Origin: CAZKNF01 sp964554105
Lineage (GTDB): Bacteria; Bacteroidota; Rhodothermia; Rhodothermales; VXPQ01
Length of the DNA: 34,953 nt
Reading direction: 5' to 3'
Assembly (NCBI GenBank): GCA_964554105.1
Contig: CAZKNF010000038.1
Coordinates: 1-34,953, forward strand
Shown: piece after piece, positions 25,191-33,713 of the stretch
How positions within the stretch are numbered: position 1 is the first letter of the stretch
How the letters are laid out: every line of letters starts with the position of its first letter
The notes under the pieces: generated by a model
Database searches by the model: none
The model's input: only the letters and a program-made list of their open reading frames with translations
What the model was told of the DNA's origin: nothing
Translations under genes and position numbers: made by a program

Positions 25191-27023
25191 ATGGCGGGAG
25201 AGACTGACGTCCGCATTCATACCTCCAACATCAATCAGCTCTGGGCGGATCTGCTCGTGGACGAACTCGTTCGCTGCGGAGTCCGAATGTTTTGCCTCTC
25301 ACCAGGATCGCGTTCGACGCCCCTGACAATGGCCGTCGCAGCACACCCGGACGCACCGCACGTCATGCACTTCGACGAACGGGGCTCCGCCTTTTTCGCG
25401 CTGGGATTCGCCAGAGCAACCGGCCGGCCGGCCGCCTGGATCACCACCTCCGGGACGGCTGTCGCCAACGGACTGCCGGCTGTCGTCGAGGCCTCCGTCT
25501 CCGGCGTGCCGCTCATTCTTCTGACGGCCGACCGGCCGCCAGAGCTGCGAGACACCGGAGCGAATCAAACGATCGATCAGGTAAAGATCTTCGGCAATTA
25601 TGCCAGCTGGCAGTTCGACCTCCCCGCTCCGGATGTGACGCTCGCACCAGAGACCGTGCTGACGACCGTGGATCAGGCTGTGTATCGAAGCCGAAAGATG
25701 CCCTGCGGTCCGGTACATCTCAACTGCATGTTTCGAGAGCCGCTCGCCCCTGACGACGACGGCCGCGATTATTCCGATCGCATCGCCTCACTTGCGTCAT
25801 GGATTGGCGGCAGTCTTCCGTACACCGATTACACGCCCGCTGAAGTCGTGCCGTCCCAAGGCGAGATCGACCGGTTGGCCGCATCACTGCAAGGGATCGA
25901 CCGCGGTCTCATCGTAGCCGGACGGCTCGTGACAAAGGCACAGGGGGACGCCGTGCGACTGCTCGCCGAGTGTCTGGGATGGCCAGTTCTTCCCGATGTC
26001 GCGTCTCAACTGCGGCTCGGACAGCAGGTGCCGTACGAGACGTCGATACCGTATTTCGATCTGGTGCTCGCATCAGAACCTTTCCGCTCGACACACGCTC
26101 CGGTGGCCGTTCTTCACTTCGGCGATCGCTCGACGTCGAAACGGCTCGCCGCATTTCTGTCGGAAATCCGTCCGGCGAAATACATCGTAATCCAGGAAGC
26201 TCCAAACCGGTTCGATCCTCACCATCACGTGACGGCGCACGTCGAAGCCGATATCGTTTCATTCAGCCATCGTCTCGCAGATCGGATCCTCCACCGAGCC
26301 GGCGCGCGCGAATACGACGATCATCCGCCGAGATCGGATTGGCTCGACTCGTGGCAGTCGGCATCCGAGGGCGCCAGACAGGGGATCGAGGAATTCATCG
26401 CGGAATCCGACGCTCTAAGCGAACCGGCCGTCGCCCGCCTGGTGAGTGAAAGCACCAAGGATCATATGGGCCTATTCCTGGCGAGCAGCATGCCGGTGCG
26501 GGATGTCGACACGTACGGTTCACCCGACGGCCCCGCTCCTTTCGTGGCGTCGAACCGAGGTGCCTCCGGCATCGACGGAACGCTCGCATCAGCTGCCGGA
26601 TTCGCACGGGGACTGAACGCGCCCGTTACGCTGCTTCTGGGCGATCTCGCGCTGCTCCACGATCTGAACAGTCTCGCCCTTGCTGCACGATCCGACCAGC
26701 CGATCACGATCGTCGTCGTCAATAATCACGGCGGTGGCATATTCTCCTTTCTCCCGATAGCGCGGCACACTGATGTATTTGAAACATACTTCGGCACGCC
26801 GCATCCGTATGCGTTCGAGCATGCCGCCGCCATGTTCGACATTCCGTACGAAGCGCCGACGACGATTCCCGAGCTTCGGGACGCGCTCACAACGCATGCC
26901 GGTGCGACCGTGCTGATTGAGGTGATAACGGATCGTGACGAGAACGTCCGCTTGCACAGAGAATTGGAGCATGCAGTCGCGGCGAGACAGCCCTCGATAA
27001 TAGCAGGAGGGGCGAAGGCGTGA
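25191..27023 (+). CDS. menD: SEPHCHC synthase MenD (ThDP-dependent)
   Basis: A 610-residue thiamine-diphosphate enzyme joining isochorismate and 2-oxoglutarate to give SEPHCHC. N-terminal features are CLSPGSRSTPLTMAVAAHP, HFDERGSAFFALGFARATG and TSGTAVANGLPAVVEA. The C-terminal ThDP/Mg site is the GDLALLHDLNSLALA segment continuing to VVNNHGGGIFSFLP. SNRGASGIDGTLASAAG is also diagnostic. Length is slightly above the typical value. The ATG lies 29 bases after menF, and the last four bases overlap the menH start (GTGA). Confidence 0.96.
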   Translation: MAGETDVRIHTSNINQLWADLLVDELVRCGVRMFCLSPGSRSTPLTMAVAAHPDAPHVMHFDERGSAFFALGFARATGRPAAWITTSGTAVANGLPAVVEASVSGVPLILLTADRPPELRDTGANQTIDQVKIFGNYASWQFDLPAPDVTLAPETVLTTVDQAVYRSRKMPCGPVHLNCMFREPLAPDDDGRDYSDRIASLASWIGGSLPYTDYTPAEVVPSQGEIDRLAASLQGIDRGLIVAGRLVTKAQGDAVRLLAECLGWPVLPDVASQLRLGQQVPYETSIPYFDLVLASEPFRSTHAPVAVLHFGDRSTSKRLAAFLSEIRPAKYIVIQEAPNRFDPHHHVTAHVEADIVSFSHRLADRILHRAGAREYDDHPPRSDWLDSWQSASEGARQGIEEFIAESDALSEPAVARLVSESTKDHMGLFLASSMPVRDVDTYGSPDGPAPFVASNRGASGIDGTLASAAGFARGLNAPVTLLLGDLALLHDLNSLALAARSDQPITIVVVNNHGGGIFSFLPIARHTDVFETYFGTPHPYAFEHAAAMFDIPYEAPTTIPELRDALTTHAGATVLIEVITDRDENVRLHRELEHAVAARQPSIIAGGAKA

Positions 27024-27823
27024 GCGCGCGACTCTATTACGAGACAGCCGGAGATGCCGGAAGTCCGCCTGTCCTCTTTCTGCACGGTTTTATGGGATCG
27101 ATCCGAGACTGGCAACAGATCATCGATGCGGTGAGCAGCGACTTCTACTGCATCGCGGTAGATCTTCCAGGTCACGGACGCTCTCTCGAGTTGCAGGACG
27201 AAGAGTCCTACGCAATCGAGGGTGCCGCAGCCCTCGTCGATCGTGTCCTCGATGAGATCGGCGTTGAACGAGTACATCTTGTCGGTTATTCGATGGGTGG
27301 ACGGCTGGCGCTCTTTTTCGCCATCCGTTTTGCGGAGCGCTGCCGAAACCTCGTCATAGAATCCGCTACGCCGGGTATCCGAAGTGATTCGGAGCGGGCA
27401 AAGCGACGCGAGGTGGACGAAGATCGTGCCCGCCGTCTCGAAACCGGCGCGTATGCCGAGTTTGTCGAAGAGTGGTACCGGCAGCCGTTGTTCGCGACCC
27501 TCGAGCAACATGAGGGTTTGCTCGAACGCCTGGTCACCGCTCGGATGGGCAACTCTCCCAGCGAGCTCGCGCGATCGCTTCGCCTGATGGGCACCGGCCG
27601 CCAGCCGTCGCTCTGGGATGAATTGCAGAAGATAGAGGGACTGGTTCTGTCCATCGCAGGCGCCCTGGACGGGAAGTACGTGGAGTTGGTGCAGCAGATG
27701 GCTGTATTGATGTCGAATATGCGCACGGCGATCATTTCGGATGCCGGTCACAATATCCACGCAGAGCGCCCGAACGTATACCTTGAATTGCTGACGGATT
27801 TTCTCAAGAAACCATCCACGTAG
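27020..27823 (+). CDS. menH: SHCHC synthase MenH (alpha/beta hydrolase)
   Basis: A 267-residue alpha/beta hydrolase-fold enzyme that eliminates pyruvate from SEPHCHC to give SHCHC. The nucleophile elbow is GYSMGG with Ser 91; FLHGFMGS is the oxyanion-hole region, DLPGHGRS follows strand 4, and DAGHNIHAERP carries the catalytic His. The GTG start overlaps the menD stop by four bases, which favours this start and translational coupling. Its identity rests partly on position, as the fold is shared by many hydrolases. Confidence 0.92.
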   Translation: MSARLYYETAGDAGSPPVLFLHGFMGSIRDWQQIIDAVSSDFYCIAVDLPGHGRSLELQDEESYAIEGAAALVDRVLDEIGVERVHLVGYSMGGRLALFFAIRFAERCRNLVIESATPGIRSDSERAKRREVDEDRARRLETGAYAEFVEEWYRQPLFATLEQHEGLLERLVTARMGNSPSELARSLRLMGTGRQPSLWDELQKIEGLVLSIAGALDGKYVELVQQMAVLMSNMRTAIISDAGHNIHAERPNVYLELLTDFLKKPST

Positions 27824-27826
27824 AAC

Positions 27827-28651
27827 ATGGCTATTGTCGATTGGAAGGAGACGGGCTCGTACACCGACATCACATATGGAAAAGCGGAGGGGATGGCGAA
27901 GATTACCATCACCCGACCCGAAGTTCGTAACGCATTTCGTCCGCTGACGGTCAAAGAAATGCGTCACGCCCTGAATGACGCGCGGGACGATCACGAGATA
28001 GGTGTGATCATTCTCACGGGTGAAGGACCGGATGCGTTTTGCTCCGGCGGCGACCAGAAAATTCGCGGTGACGCCGGATATAAGGAGGAAGGGACCGGCG
28101 TCATGCGGTTGAACGTCCTGGACTTTCAGCGCGAGATGCGGACCTGCCCCAAGCCGATCATCGCCATGGTCGCGGGCTGGGCGGTCGGGGGCGGCCATGT
28201 CCTGCACGTACTCTGTGATCTCACGATCGCGGCCGACAATGCTCGGTTCATGCAGACGGGTCCGAAGGTCGGATCCTTCGACGGCGGCTATGGGGCGTCC
28301 TATCTCGCCCGGATCGTCGGTCAGAAGAAAGCCCGTGAGATCTGGTATCTGTGCCGACCCTACGATGCGCAGCAGGCGCTTGAGATGGGCCTCGTCAATA
28401 CGGTCGTGCCCCTCGAAAAGCTCGAAGAAGAAACGGTGCAGTGGTGCCGCGAAATCCTGCAGAACTCGCAGATGGCGATTCGCTGCCTGAAGGCCTCCTT
28501 GAATGCGGATTGCGACGGCCAGGCAGGGCTCCAGGAACTCGCCGGCAATGCCACGCTGCTGTTCTACATGACGGAAGAAGGGCAGGAGGGACGCAATGCC
28601 TTCAACGAGCGCCGGGATCCGGACTTTTCGAAATTCCCGTATCGACCGTAA
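27827..28651 (+). CDS. menB: 1,4-dihydroxy-2-naphthoyl-CoA synthase MenB
   Basis: A 274-residue crotonase-fold enzyme that cyclises o-succinylbenzoyl-CoA. The family signatures are nearly intact: FCSGGDQKIRGDAGY, WAVGGGHVLHVLCDLTIAAD, FMQTGPKVGSFDGGYG and KKAREIWYLCRPYDAQQA. The QTG segment resembles the bicarbonate-dependent class that includes E. coli MenB. The C-terminal tail ends in FNERRDPDFSKFPYRP, as usual. It starts three bases after menH. Confidence 0.96.
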   Translation: MAIVDWKETGSYTDITYGKAEGMAKITITRPEVRNAFRPLTVKEMRHALNDARDDHEIGVIILTGEGPDAFCSGGDQKIRGDAGYKEEGTGVMRLNVLDFQREMRTCPKPIIAMVAGWAVGGGHVLHVLCDLTIAADNARFMQTGPKVGSFDGGYGASYLARIVGQKKAREIWYLCRPYDAQQALEMGLVNTVVPLEKLEEETVQWCREILQNSQMAIRCLKASLNADCDGQAGLQELAGNATLLFYMTEEGQEGRNAFNERRDPDFSKFPYRP

Positions 28652-28681
28652 GCACACACACCCTGCATCGCGTGCATTCCC

Positions 28682-29578
28682 ATGCAAACCGCTTTCCCTC
28701 AATCGGGCATGGCCGTCTGGCTCTCCGCTGCGCGCCCCAAGACGCTGTGGGCGGCGGTTTCGCCCGTCATTCTCGGCTCCGCAGTGGCCGTGGAGGCGGG
28801 TGCGTTTCACGGCCTGGCCGCATCGATGGCCCTTCTCGCTGCCGTCCTGATCCAGATCGGTACGAACTTTAGCAATGACTACCACGACTTCATAAAGGGC
28901 GCCGACACGCACGCCCGGAAGGGTCCGCAGCGTGCCACGCAGGCCGGTCTCGTAGAACCCGATACGATGCGTCGTGCGGCACTGGCCGCGTTCGGTCTCG
29001 CGTTTGTCGCCGGCAGCTACCTGATCTGGCGGGGTGGATGGGTGATCTTTCTCATCGGCGTCCTCTCGATCATGTTCGGAATCCTCTACACGGCGGGCCG
29101 CTACTCGCTGGCATATCTCGGAGTGGCGGATATCTTCGTTTTCATCTTTTTCGGACCCGTGGCCGTCGCGGGGACCCACTACGTGCAGGCGCTGCAGCTC
29201 GATCCGATCACCGTCGCCATCGGCCTAAGTCCGGGCTTTCTAGCAATGGCAATCCTTCTCGTCAACAACATTCGAGACGTGGACGAAGATCGCGCGGCTG
29301 GAAAGAAGACGCTCGTCGTCCGCACCGGTCGCCGATTCGCTACAGCGCTCTATACGGCCTGCTTCATTGGCGCCGGCGCCACAACTCTCGTCGTCGTAGC
29401 GCTGTCTCCGGGACACGCGTGGGCTCTCGCCTCTCTGATTGTCGTACCGATCGGCGTAATGAACGCGAGAAAGCTGAAAAACTTCGATGATCCGGCCGTT
29501 TTGAACCCGCTCCTTGGAGCGACCGCACAGGCGCTGTTGATCTATTGCGTGCTCTTCAGCATCGGCTGGATGATCTAG
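28682..29578 (+). CDS. menA: 1,4-dihydroxy-2-naphthoate polyprenyltransferase MenA
   Basis: A 298-residue UbiA-superfamily membrane enzyme that prenylates DHNA to demethylmenaquinone. The two Asp-rich prenyl-diphosphate motifs are visible: TNFSNDYHDFIKGADTHARK near residue 61 and NNIRDVDEDRAAGKKTL near residue 196. About eight transmembrane helices are predicted. AARPKTLWAAVSPVILG at the N-terminus is typical of MenA. It begins 30 bases after menB and ends two bases before menE. Confidence 0.95.
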   Translation: MQTAFPQSGMAVWLSAARPKTLWAAVSPVILGSAVAVEAGAFHGLAASMALLAAVLIQIGTNFSNDYHDFIKGADTHARKGPQRATQAGLVEPDTMRRAALAAFGLAFVAGSYLIWRGGWVIFLIGVLSIMFGILYTAGRYSLAYLGVADIFVFIFFGPVAVAGTHYVQALQLDPITVAIGLSPGFLAMAILLVNNIRDVDEDRAAGKKTLVVRTGRRFATALYTACFIGAGATTLVVVALSPGHAWALASLIVVPIGVMNARKLKNFDDPAVLNPLLGATAQALLIYCVLFSIGWMI

Positions 29579-29580
29579 AC

Positions 29581-30963
29581 ATGGCCGATCTTCCCTGTCC
29601 GCTTCGTGCTGCGGCCGTGCATGCAGGCGATCAGCCTGCCCTCGACGCGGGGAGTCGCATCCTCTCGTTTCGCGATCTGGATGAATGGGTGGAAGGAACG
29701 GCTGCCCGTATTCGGGCCTCCGGGCTCACAATAGGGAGCCGCGCAGCGCTGTGGATGGAGAACGACTGGAGGATGGTGGTGCTGCTGCTCGCTGCATTGC
29801 GAGCAGGCGTCGTCGCCTGCCCTTTGAGCACCCGGCTTCCTTCCGTCGAATCGGAGATCGACCTTCTGAAGGCGGATGTCCTCATATCAGATCGACGTGG
29901 AATACCGTCGGACCAATTTCTCGCACGTTCGGAGACGGTCGGCGACGTTCGCCATTCATCTGCCCTGCACGCCACCGTCGTGTTTACGTCGGGTTCGTCG
30001 GGCTCGCCGAAGGCGGCGCTGCATTCGTATGGCAACCACATCTTCAGCGCAGACGGTTCGAACCGGAATATTTCCGTGCGACCGGGGGACCGTTGGCTGC
30101 TTTCACTTCCACTGTATCACGTCGGTGGGATCGCAATCATCTTCCGCTGCCTGTTAGGCAGGGGGACGATCGTTCTGCGGCCTGGACTTCCACTTCGCCA
30201 GGCAGTGTCCGAAGCGACCCACCTCTCTCTCGTGTCGACGCAGCTCCTGCGACTGGTGCGCTCGGACGTTCGGGTTCCGGGGCTGAAGGCCGTCTTGCTC
30301 GGGGGTGGCGCGATGCCCCGCCGGCTCATCGATATGGCGGTGGAACGCGGATTGCCGATTCACACCAGTTACGGCCTGACGGAGATGGCTTCACAGGTGA
30401 CCACGACGGGGCCGAATGCAACACGAGACGAGCTGGGGACATCGGGTCGTATTCTCTCGCATCGCGAACTGACGATAGACTCCGATGGTCAGATCCTCGT
30501 TCGAGGCAAAACCCGATTTATCGGATACGTAGATGGACCGATCGTGTCAGAACCGTTTCTCGAGGGCGGATGGTACGGTACCGGGGATGTCGGTCGATTC
30601 ACCAATGCCGGGTTGCTGGAAGTTCTCGGTCGCATCGACAACATGTTCGTCTCGGGAGGTGAAAACGTAACACCGGAGGAGATCGAGCGTGCGTTGGTAG
30701 CCGTCGGAGGAGTGGAGCGGGTGATCGTCGTGGACGTCGAAGACGACGAATTCGGTCGCCGGCCGGTTGCGTTTATCGATAGCGGGGATTCCGCCCTGGA
30801 GCCGCCCGCGCTGCGTGCCGCACTCGCGCACGTGCTGCCCCGGTACAAAATACCCGTTCGATTTTTCTCCTGGCCCGACCACGATGCTCCATTCGGTATG
30901 AAAGAGGACCGGGCGTTCTTTCGGCGCAAAGCTGATGCGCTGATGAAGGGCACGACGATCTGA
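29581..30963 (+). CDS. menE: o-succinylbenzoate-CoA ligase MenE
   Basis: A 460-residue adenylate-forming ligase that activates o-succinylbenzoate with ATP and CoA. Motifs are the P-loop FTSGSSGSPKAALHS, SLPLYHVGG, TSYGLTEMASQVTT, YGTGDVGRF, LGRIDNMFVSGGENV and a C-terminal GMK segment that supplies the Lys. ATG 29581 is chosen because it follows the menA stop by two bases; an earlier in-frame start would overlap menA. It is the last men gene in the run. menC, which makes its substrate, is not next to it. Confidence 0.93.
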   Translation: MADLPCPLRAAAVHAGDQPALDAGSRILSFRDLDEWVEGTAARIRASGLTIGSRAALWMENDWRMVVLLLAALRAGVVACPLSTRLPSVESEIDLLKADVLISDRRGIPSDQFLARSETVGDVRHSSALHATVVFTSGSSGSPKAALHSYGNHIFSADGSNRNISVRPGDRWLLSLPLYHVGGIAIIFRCLLGRGTIVLRPGLPLRQAVSEATHLSLVSTQLLRLVRSDVRVPGLKAVLLGGGAMPRRLIDMAVERGLPIHTSYGLTEMASQVTTTGPNATRDELGTSGRILSHRELTIDSDGQILVRGKTRFIGYVDGPIVSEPFLEGGWYGTGDVGRFTNAGLLEVLGRIDNMFVSGGENVTPEEIERALVAVGGVERVIVVDVEDDEFGRRPVAFIDSGDSALEPPALRAALAHVLPRYKIPVRFFSWPDHDAPFGMKEDRAFFRRKADALMKGTTI

Positions 30964-31115
30964 TTTCATTGGCACGACTGTTGATCGGATGTGACGAGGA
31001 CTAAACAACTCCTAACGATCCTGCAACCACGGAAACTCGGATCGAGGTGCCTCGTGAAGACAAGCGGAGAACTAACAGAACTGGAAGTGTCACGGCGACA
31101 GTGCCGTTTATTATT

Positions 31116-31718
31116 ATGCCTGAAAGCGCTATTCGTGTGGACGCCCGCAGTGAGGACGATGTGGTATTAGAGGGGCAGCGTGTGAAGCTTACCCCTCTTC
31201 ATTTCAAGAACATCTACAAGCATTTCGAATGGAACAACGACCCCGAACTTAATCGACTCGACAGCGAGCTGCCCTACCAGAAAGAGACTTTCGGGGAGTT
31301 CAAGCATCGATTCGAGCAGATGGTCTATCATCCCGCTCCTCAGAACCGGGATTTCGAGATTCATGCGGATGAAGACAAGCTGATCGGCCTGGCCTACGTC
31401 GTCAACATCAGCGAGGCGAACAAGCACTGCACCGTGGGGATCACGATCGGCGATCGCGACTATTGGGGCGAGGGATACGGGCGAGATGCGCTAAGCGTGC
31501 TCCTCGACTACTGCTTCAACGAGCTCGGCATGCACCGCGTGAGTACGGAGACGTTCGAGTACAACGAGGCGTGGCGAAAGCTCGTGCGGGATGCCGGTTT
31601 TCAGCGCGACGGGATAGAACGCGACTACCTGTATCGCGAGGGCGAATACTACGATAAGGAGATCTATTCGATTCTCGCCGAGGAGTATCGCGCGGCGAGG
31701 AACGGGACGGCGAGATAG
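31116..31718 (+). CDS. GNAT-family N-acetyltransferase (RimJ/RimL-like)
   Basis: A 200-residue acetyltransferase. The arrangement is that of RimJ/RimL/SpeG-type GNATs: RVKLTPLHFKNIYKHFEWNND at the start, IGLAYVVNISEANKHCTVGI in the core sheet, the acetyl-CoA loop as YWGEGYGRDALSVLLDYCF, and the late LGMHRVSTETFEYNEAWRKL with FQRDGIERDYL. ATG 31116 is chosen; a longer frame begins at 31047 but its first 23 residues look non-coding. It stands alone between menE and a convergent operon. The acceptor is unknown. Confidence 0.88.
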   Translation: MPESAIRVDARSEDDVVLEGQRVKLTPLHFKNIYKHFEWNNDPELNRLDSELPYQKETFGEFKHRFEQMVYHPAPQNRDFEIHADEDKLIGLAYVVNISEANKHCTVGITIGDRDYWGEGYGRDALSVLLDYCFNELGMHRVSTETFEYNEAWRKLVRDAGFQRDGIERDYLYREGEYYDKEIYSILAEEYRAARNGTAR

Positions 31719-31730
31719 GCGTCGCGGGAA

Positions 31731-32843
31731 TTACGAGTTCCGCTGCATCCAGAAGACGAGAATATCGTCGCCGAATTCGGGCGATTCGCTCTGCTGCAAT
31801 ATTTGGTTGAGCAGATCCTTCACGGGTTCGCGGGACTCGAGAAGGCGATCGGCAATTTTCATTACCCCTTCCTCGCCGAACATTTCACCCGACTTCAGCC
31901 GCTGCTCGATCAAACCGTCCGTATACGCGACGAACGAGCCCCCCTCAGGAATAGAAACCGTCGTGTCCTTGAACTCGGCATCATGGTCAAGGCCCAGGAC
32001 GATGTCGCTGTAGACGACCACGTCCGTGCCGTCCTCGGATAGCAATAAGGGCCGACAGTGGCCCGCGTTAGAGTACGTGATCGTATGATCGATGGTGTTC
32101 CACTCGAACAACAGCAGGGACGCGAACGTCTCTTCCATGAATTCGTCCTGCATCAGAACCTGATTCACCCGCTGCATGAGTTTGGCCGGTGACTTTTCGC
32201 TCTGAAGCATCACGTGCAGCGTTCCGCGCACGTACGACAAAAAGCTGAATGCGTAAATCTTCGCCTGCACGCCCTTTCCCATCACGTCGCCGATCGTGAA
32301 GAAATAGCAGCCGGGGCGCGATTCCGTCCAGTCGAACAGATCGCCTCCGCCTTGCTCGCGTGGGCTGTTGTGGAAGAATAATCTATAGCCGTCGACCGAA
32401 GGCAGCTTCTTCGGCATTAGTTTCCTGGAGAAGTCCTCGCCGATTTTCGCATCAAGCTGCGTCTGATAAATCTTTGTGCGCTCGAGCAGGCGCTCAATGC
32501 GCGAGAGCAGCTGCTCGATGTCGAAGGGTTTGGTAATGTAGTCGTCGACACCCGTTCGCATGCCCTTCATGCGGCTGTGCTCGTCGGCTTTCGCCGTCAG
32601 AAAGATGAACGGTATCGCACGGGCACCTTTTTGCTTCTGGAGGGCGGCTTGCAGCGCAAATCCATCCATCTTCGGCATCATGATGTCAGAGATGATCAGA
32701 TGCGGAATGTCCTCAGAAACCTTCTCGAGAGCTTCTTCTCCGTTCGCCGCAGTGCGGACATTGTATTGCTTGCCTAACCGGTACTCCAGCAGTCGACGCA
32801 GCGTATGCTCGTCCTCGACTACTAGAATGGAATATTCAGCCAT
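31731..32843 (-). CDS. Receiver domain fused to PP2C/SpoIIE-type phosphatase (RsbU-like)
   Basis: A 370-residue signalling protein. The receiver domain (1-120) has the acidic pair E10/D11, phosphoacceptor D53, T83 and K105, so it should accept phosphate from a histidine kinase. A short helical linker leads to a SpoIIE/PP2C serine phosphatase domain (about 145-365) with GGGDLFD, IGDVMGKGVQAKIYA, YSNAGHCRPLLL, YTDGLIEQR and GDDILVFWM, which supply the metal-binding Asp residues. Such proteins dephosphorylate STAS anti-anti-sigma factors when activated. The start overlaps the 3' end of the kinase gene by 22 bases. It is the third gene of the minus-strand operon. Confidence 0.93.
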   Translation of the reverse strand: MAEYSILVVEDEHTLRRLLEYRLGKQYNVRTAANGEEALEKVSEDIPHLIISDIMMPKMDGFALQAALQKQKGARAIPFIFLTAKADEHSRMKGMRTGVDDYITKPFDIEQLLSRIERLLERTKIYQTQLDAKIGEDFSRKLMPKKLPSVDGYRLFFHNSPREQGGGDLFDWTESRPGCYFFTIGDVMGKGVQAKIYAFSFLSYVRGTLHVMLQSEKSPAKLMQRVNQVLMQDEFMEETFASLLLFEWNTIDHTITYSNAGHCRPLLLSEDGTDVVVYSDIVLGLDHDAEFKDTTVSIPEGGSFVAYTDGLIEQRLKSGEMFGEEGVMKIADRLLESREPVKDLLNQILQQSESPEFGDDILVFWMQRNS

Positions 32844-33274
32844 GGATCCCGGTCTGAAGAGACGATGAATTGAAGGCGGTGACGCATGTCCGAAAGCTCC
32901 TCGTATGCAAGGTGTTCCGTACACGCCTTAATCATTAGCAGCCCCATCCCTCGCTCCGGGAAGGCGTCGATTACGCCGGGCTTTGCACTGAGTTGCCCGT
33001 TGAGGTCAAATCCATCCGAATTATCCTCGATTGCGCACTCGATGCCGTTTTTCTTGGATCGCACAGTAATGGAAATCTCGGGCTTCCGGTCTCGAAACTC
33101 GGCATGCTGGATCAGATTCGCCAGCCATTCATGGATAGCCAACTTCAAGCGGTGCACCACGTCTTCATTGAGACACTCCGGAAGTTGTTCGTTCTCCTTC
33201 CAGTTCTCGAAGACGGAATGTACCCGGTCGATCAGGGTAGCCGGATCGCTGAAACGGTGGGTGAATTGATCCAT
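32822..33274 (-). CDS. RsbW-like anti-sigma factor / serine kinase
   Basis: A 150-residue GHKL ATPase of the SpoIIAB/RsbW type. The N-box is LAIHEWLANLIQHAEF (Glu and Asn conserved), the G1 region is AIEDNSDGFD and the G2 region is FPERGMGLLMIKACTEHLAY. Such proteins bind a sigma factor or another target and phosphorylate the STAS partner. ATG 33274 gives the normal length; the frame is open further upstream but would run into the STAS gene. No clear ribosome site precedes the ATG, and 85 bases separate it from the STAS gene. No sigma factor gene is adjacent. Confidence 0.87.
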   Translation of the reverse strand: MDQFTHRFSDPATLIDRVHSVFENWKENEQLPECLNEDVVHRLKLAIHEWLANLIQHAEFRDRKPEISITVRSKKNGIECAIEDNSDGFDLNGQLSAKPGVIDAFPERGMGLLMIKACTEHLAYEELSDMRHRLQFIVSSDRDPWLNIPF

Positions 33275-33359
33275 GAATTGATGAAGCGGTAAAATCGCTC
33301 GAGCAGGTGTGGTGCAGGCACGCCTCACGCTAGCACCGAGGAGCAGAGTTCGTTCGAAG

Positions 33360-33713
33360 CTAGGGCAGCGCTTCGCGAGCCGCTTCCACCGACGGGAATT
33401 GCCGGAAGACCTTGTAGGTCCGCGTAAGCTGAACGACAACCTGAACCGGTCGAGATACCGACGCAAACACAACCTGGCCGTTGAGAGGAGAGACTTGCCG
33501 GTACAGAGAGAATATGGAACCCAGGCCCGTCGAATCGAGGATCCCCGTCTCAGAAAAATCGAGGATGAAATTCCGCGCTCCGGACTGCACCTGCTCCTGG
33601 CAAGTCGTCTTGAAATCCGCTGCATTGCGGAAATCGAGCGCCTTGCCGATCGTTACGGATACCGTCTCCTGCGTGACGGCCTCAATCGAGAAGTTCATAG
33701 TTGCGTTCGGCAT
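33360..33713 (-). CDS. STAS-domain anti-anti-sigma factor (RsbV/SpoIIAA-like)
   Basis: A 117-residue single STAS domain. The phosphorylation loop is intact: FILDFSETGILDSTGLGSIF with Ser 61 in the DSTG motif as the predicted target of the kinase encoded next door. Length and strand order match SpoIIAA/RsbV. It is the first gene of the minus-strand operon and would, when dephosphorylated, sequester the RsbW-like kinase. Confidence 0.92.
   Translation of the reverse strand: MPNATMNFSIEAVTQETVSVTIGKALDFRNAADFKTTCQEQVQSGARNFILDFSETGILDSTGLGSIFSLYRQVSPLNGQVVFASVSRPVQVVVQLTRTYKVFRQFPSVEAAREALP

Noticed and set aside
26726..29179. An 817-codon open frame on the minus strand opposite menD, menH, menB and menA
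   Set aside because: Over menH, menB and menA its codons are exactly paired with the sense codons, so it stays open whenever the sense genes avoid TTA, CTA and TCA, which are rare in this GC-rich sequence. The sense strand encodes four clear enzymes and the antisense product shows no domain pattern.
29581..30963. MenE appearing to lack the usual C-terminal Gly-Lys pair
   Set aside because: A Lys is present one residue later (GMK), an arrangement I recall for other MenE proteins such as that of E. coli, so the enzyme is probably normal.
31092..31113. ACGGC/GCCGT hairpin followed by a T/A-rich stretch just before the acetyltransferase start, as a terminator of the men operon
   Set aside because: The stem is only 5 bp with a 6-base loop, and the tract is interrupted by A residues; too weak to call.
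31719..31745. Possible bidirectional terminator between the acetyltransferase and the phosphatase gene
   Set aside because: Only GGAA/TTCC pairs without interruption and there is no T run on either side.
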